Made by a program: the position numbers and the translations under genes. Shown here in pieces: positions 61,127 to 64,000 of a stretch of 64,000 nucleotides of DNA. The stretch comes from RUG11462 sp045649405 (GTDB lineage: Bacteria; Bacillota; Clostridia; Oscillospirales; Acutalibacteraceae): the NCBI GenBank assembly GCA_045649405.1, contig JAZRPW010000023.1:7687-71686 (forward strand), given 5' to 3'. Within the stretch, counting starts at the first letter, position 1. Every line of letters starts with the position of its first letter. The notes beneath the pieces are model-generated. The model worked only from the letters and a program-made list of their open reading frames with translations. It did not search any database and was not told the DNA's origin.

Positions 61127-63583
61127 ATGAACACAAACAAAAAACTTATCGCTTTGTTATTAGCAATTGTTATGGTGGTTTCTCAACTCACAATGGTAAG
61201 TGCAGGTGCTACCGAAGACCAACCAATTGATGTGTGGCATGAGGAATATATCGACAGTGGCGACTATACTTATGGTTTTATAACCGAAGAGTGCATTAGA
61301 ATTTACTGGTATTACGGCGAAGAAACCGACCTTGTAATTCCAGAAGAAATTGACGGTTATAAAGTAACCGAAATTTATGATGAAGCTTTTTATGAAAATC
61401 ATACACTTAAAAGCGTTACTGTGCCTGACGGTGTTGAATACATTGGTTATTCTGCTTTTGCTTGTTGTGAAAATCTTGCAAGCATTACATTGCCTGAAAG
61501 CGTTATTGCAGTTGGCTGTGATGCTTTTTTCGGCACTGCTTATTATTATGATTTGAACAATTGGGAAAATGACCTTTTGTATGTTGGTAACTATTTGGTC
61601 GCTTCTATATATATGAGTGAAGACTATGAATTTGAGTATGATTCAGAAGACTGGTGGGGCGATGATTGGATTGATTTGTGGAGTTTAGAAAGCAAAGAAA
61701 CAATCGACTATAAAGAACCATCTGGTGAAGTTGTTGTTAAAGATGACACGGTTTTAATTGCAGATTGTGCTTTTCAAGGTTGCTATGAAATTGAAAGTGT
61801 AGTAGTGCCTGATAGCGTTTTGTATTTAGGTTACAATGTATTTTCTTATTGCGAGTCTTTAAGAGGCGTAACTTTGGGTAATGGTATTAAAAGTATTCCA
61901 ATGAATACATTTGAAGAATGTTGGAATTTAACAAGTGTTAAATTGCCTGAAAATTTGGAAGTAATTGAAGACTATGCTTTTTATTCTTCGGGTTTAGTAG
62001 AAATTGAAATTCCAGCAACTGTGCAATACATTGGCCTTCAAGTGTTCGATTACTGTCCGTTAGAAAATATTTTTGTAGCAGATGAAAACGAAAACTATGC
62101 TGATGTTGATGGTGTTTTATTTACTAAAGATTTATATACATTAATTCAATATCCAATTGCAAGAAATAAAAGTAGCTACGTAGTGCCAGATGGTGTTGTT
62201 GAAATTGGTTTTTGCTCTTTTAACAGTGCAGAGTGTTTAAAAGCTATTAATATGTCTGACTCTGTTGAATTAATTTCAGAATATGCTTTTTCTGGCGCAA
62301 CACAATTGAAGGTTGTGTTGTTTGGTGAAAATGTAAAAGAAATTGGTTATGGTGCTTTTAACTGGTGCGAATCTCTTGAAGAAATAACCATTCCAGATAC
62401 TGTAACAAGCATTGGCGACGAGGCCTTTTCAGGTTGTGCCGAATTGTTAGACATTAAAATTTCACAAAACATCAAACATATTGGTTATGGTGCTTTTAAT
62501 GATACGGCTGCATTTTACAAGAAAAGCAATTGGGATGACACAGTGTTGTACATTGATAATTGTTTGATTGTTGGTTATTCAATCGAAGAGTCATATGACG
62601 ATTTTATGTCAACAGTAAACAATACCAAGAGAAGTTATACTGTGAAAGAGGGCACAAGATTTATTGCCACAGCAGCTTTTGAAAATTGCTATTTGTTGAA
62701 AGAAATTGTGCTTCCTTCATCTTTGAAAATAATTGATGAATATGCTTTTTATAGTTGTAAAACCTTGCGCAATGTGTATTTTGGTGGAACAACTAAAATT
62801 GGAAACTATGCTTTCTATGATTGTTGGGCTTTAGAAGAAGTAGCAATTCCAGAAACAGTTCAAGACATTGGCTTTAACGCATTTGGTTTTTATTATGACT
62901 TTGAAAACGACATTGAAGATTGTCAGTTTGAAGAATTTGTAATTATAGGAAAGACAGGTAGTTTTGCACAAATGTATGCGCAAATGTATGGATTTGTGTT
63001 TGTAGATGTTGAAGACGTGGCAACTGTCCCTACAACTGCTCCTACAACTCAACCAACAACTGTTCCAATAGCTCAAACTACAACTACAACTCAAACTACA
63101 ACCACAACTCAACCAACAACTACAATCACACCTACAACTACAACTCAAACTACAACTGTCCCTACAACTGTTGCATGCGTTCATCCATTTAAACTAATTA
63201 AAATTGCAAATTCAAAACAAGCGACATATTTTGAAACAGGTTTTACTGGTGACAAGTTCTGTGGCGTATGCGGAGAAATTTTAGCCATTGGTGAGCAAGT
63301 AGAAAAAATCAAACTTGCCATTCCAACCTTCAAACTCCAAAAGGGTAAAAAGCAATTCAAGGTTAAATACACAAAGGTTGCAGATGCAACTGGTTTCCAA
63401 GTAAGATATAAAATTAAAGGTAAATGGAAAATCAAAACATTTAACTCAAAGAAAAGTGTTACTAAAGCAATTAAAAAGCTTAAAAAAGGTAATTATCAAG
63501 TGCAAGTTCGTTCAATGATTAAAAAAGGTAAACAAAAAGCATTTTCAGCTTGGAGCAAAGCACAAAAAGTTAAAGTAAAATAA
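61127..63583 (+). CDS. Large secreted BspA-like leucine-rich-repeat protein with Thr-rich linker and basic tail
   Basis: 818 residues with a signal peptide. Residues about 60-640 are LRR_5 repeats of the AFxxCxxLxxIxIPxxVxxIGxxAF type, broken by two YxxxNWxxxxLYVxNxLV inserts at about 140 and 468. A Thr/Gln/Pro linker (about 642-685) precedes a CxxC segment (FCGVCGEI) and an 86-residue basic fibronectin-III-like tail (nt 63323-63580) ending KVKVK. This CxxC-plus-tail unit closely matches that of the protein at 2677. Probable adhesin or glycan-binding surface protein. SD AAAGGAG. Confidence 0.85.
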   Translation: MNTNKKLIALLLAIVMVVSQLTMVSAGATEDQPIDVWHEEYIDSGDYTYGFITEECIRIYWYYGEETDLVIPEEIDGYKVTEIYDEAFYENHTLKSVTVPDGVEYIGYSAFACCENLASITLPESVIAVGCDAFFGTAYYYDLNNWENDLLYVGNYLVASIYMSEDYEFEYDSEDWWGDDWIDLWSLESKETIDYKEPSGEVVVKDDTVLIADCAFQGCYEIESVVVPDSVLYLGYNVFSYCESLRGVTLGNGIKSIPMNTFEECWNLTSVKLPENLEVIEDYAFYSSGLVEIEIPATVQYIGLQVFDYCPLENIFVADENENYADVDGVLFTKDLYTLIQYPIARNKSSYVVPDGVVEIGFCSFNSAECLKAINMSDSVELISEYAFSGATQLKVVLFGENVKEIGYGAFNWCESLEEITIPDTVTSIGDEAFSGCAELLDIKISQNIKHIGYGAFNDTAAFYKKSNWDDTVLYIDNCLIVGYSIEESYDDFMSTVNNTKRSYTVKEGTRFIATAAFENCYLLKEIVLPSSLKIIDEYAFYSCKTLRNVYFGGTTKIGNYAFYDCWALEEVAIPETVQDIGFNAFGFYYDFENDIEDCQFEEFVIIGKTGSFAQMYAQMYGFVFVDVEDVATVPTTAPTTQPTTVPIAQTTTTTQTTTTTQPTTTITPTTTTQTTTVPTTVACVHPFKLIKIANSKQATYFETGFTGDKFCGVCGEILAIGEQVEKIKLAIPTFKLQKGKKQFKVKYTKVADATGFQVRYKIKGKWKIKTFNSKKSVTKAIKKLKKGNYQVQVRSMIKKGKQKAFSAWSKAQKVKVK

Positions 63584-63591
63584 ATATGCAA

Positions 63592-63620
63592 GGCGGGAGT
63601 TAAACTCCCGCCATTTTTTT
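63592..63620 (+). terminator. Terminator of the large BspA-like gene
   Basis: GGCGGGAG, loop TTAAA, CTCCCGCC, A, then T7. Confidence 0.92.
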
Positions 63621-63800
63621 CTCGAAAAAAACTACCATATATATAATGTATATAATATAAGTATAAGAAAGATAAAAAGATAAGAGGAAAGGAAATTGTA
63701 TAATATATGGTAAAAAGGCACAATATATAGGCATAAAGAGGCGAAAAAATGTATAAAATGAAAAAAGTAAAAATTTTTTAAAAAAAGTTGAAAAAAATGC

Positions 63801-63829
63801 TTGACATTGTAGAACGGATGTGGTAATAT
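63801..63829 (+). promoter_or_regulatory. Probable rRNA operon promoter
   Basis: TTGACA (63801-63806), 17 bases, TAATAT (63824-63829). It stands at the head of a non-coding leader. The preceding stretch (63,621-63,800) is very A/T-rich, as expected for an upstream promoter region. Confidence 0.75.
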
Positions 63830-64000
63830 AGTCAAGCGCTCGCAAGAAGCGAGGGCAAACAGTACCTTGAAAATTAAACAATGCATAGGGACCCAAGAGA
63901 TTATTTTGAGTAATAAAATCTTGAAACCAAAGTAAGTATCTGGACAAGATACAAAGAAGCGAACGCAAAGCGTTAGCGTAAAGTTAGATGAGCGAAAAGC
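63830..64000 (+). other. Leader of a probable rRNA operon (16S gene beyond the window)
   Basis: No ORF. A GCTCGC/GCGAG(G) hairpin (63838-63855) and a segment ACCTTGAAAATTAAACAATG resemble Clostridia pre-16S leaders, which carry TTGAAAA-(C/T)T-(A/G)AACA elements before the 16S gene. Further short palindromes (GTATCTGGACAAGATAC; AACGCAAAGCGTTAGCG) fit processing stems. The mature 16S start (AGAGTTTGAT) is not reached. Confidence 0.6.

Noticed and set aside
63020..63175. Dense short repeats that look like a CRISPR or microsatellite array
   Set aside because: They are in frame inside the BspA-like gene and encode its Thr/Gln/Pro linker; there is no regular repeat-spacer structure.
1..64000. tRNA genes, prophage, integrase, IS transposase or restriction/defence systems
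   Set aside because: Looked for and not seen; the only mobile-like DNA is the short non-coding repeat family.

Overview
The window is AT-rich, densely packed bacterial DNA with short intergenic gaps, AAGGAG-type ribosome binding sites and sigma-A promoters that are often near-perfect (TTGACA, 17 bases, TATAAT). Sporulation or germination proteins (YpeB, a SpoVB-type flippase, a SpoIID-like peptidoglycan-binding protein), an NAD-linked [FeFe] hydrogenase, class III (anaerobic) ribonucleotide reductase, a dockerin-bearing GH9 cellulase and BspA-type leucine-rich-repeat surface proteins together point to an anaerobic, potentially spore-forming, fibre-degrading Clostridia, most like the Ruminococcaceae/Oscillospiraceae of animal guts. 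No species name can be supported from the sequence alone.

Layout. 1-8.3 kb: the end of a FakA/YloV-type gene, recG, a small XRE regulator facing a secreted BspA-like protein whose promoter is wrapped in three copies of a dyad operator, then a phosphohexomutase/FAD oxidoreductase/MetA/HAD operon. 8.4-13.0 kb: rlmB, a 955-residue P-type-ATPase-shaped protein that has lost its catalytic motifs, and an LCP-like protein. 13.1-22.8 kb: three secreted multidomain proteins. Two are tandem and share a repeated 'WVGIY' beta-domain; the larger joins a glycosidase-like domain to a metallophosphoesterase domain. 22.9-27.9 kb: nadE, nrdG, an NrdD with a C-terminal redoxin domain, and trxB, which could form a complete anaerobic deoxynucleotide route.

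28-35.8 kb: an interspersed-repeat patch, then YczE-like, DprA-like, LicD and DUF1015 genes, ypeB and a cytoplasmic GH2 enzyme. 36-44.2 kb: a nine-gene hydrogenase operon. The NuoE-like subunit is first and HndB/NuoF/HydA-like subunits are last; between them lie six regulatory genes (two DRTGG proteins, two GHKL ATPases, a PHP protein and a HydS-like putative sensory hydrogenase). A Rex-like operator lies in the leader. 44.2-52.8 kb: a second repeat patch, a divergent penicillin-binding protein, a spore/wall operon ending in a SpoVB-type flippase, small membrane proteins and prs.

52.9-56.5 kb: a minus-strand cluster (glycosyltransferase, LicD, TarI, TarJ) expected to make CDP-ribitol and transfer it to a surface glycan. 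56.8-63.6 kb: a secreted dockerin-GH9, a signal-less GH9 and a second large BspA-like protein. The last 200 bases carry a strong promoter and what looks like the leader of an rRNA operon whose 16S gene would begin just beyond the edge.

Themes. Five secreted proteins end in the same lysine-rich fibronectin-III-like tail, suggesting a common surface-retention module. Redox control appears twice (a Rex-like site at the hydrogenase operon, an NrdR-like box at nrdD). Three copies of a terminal-inverted-repeat short element and a set of CTACGA-flanked palindromes occupy three intergenic regions.
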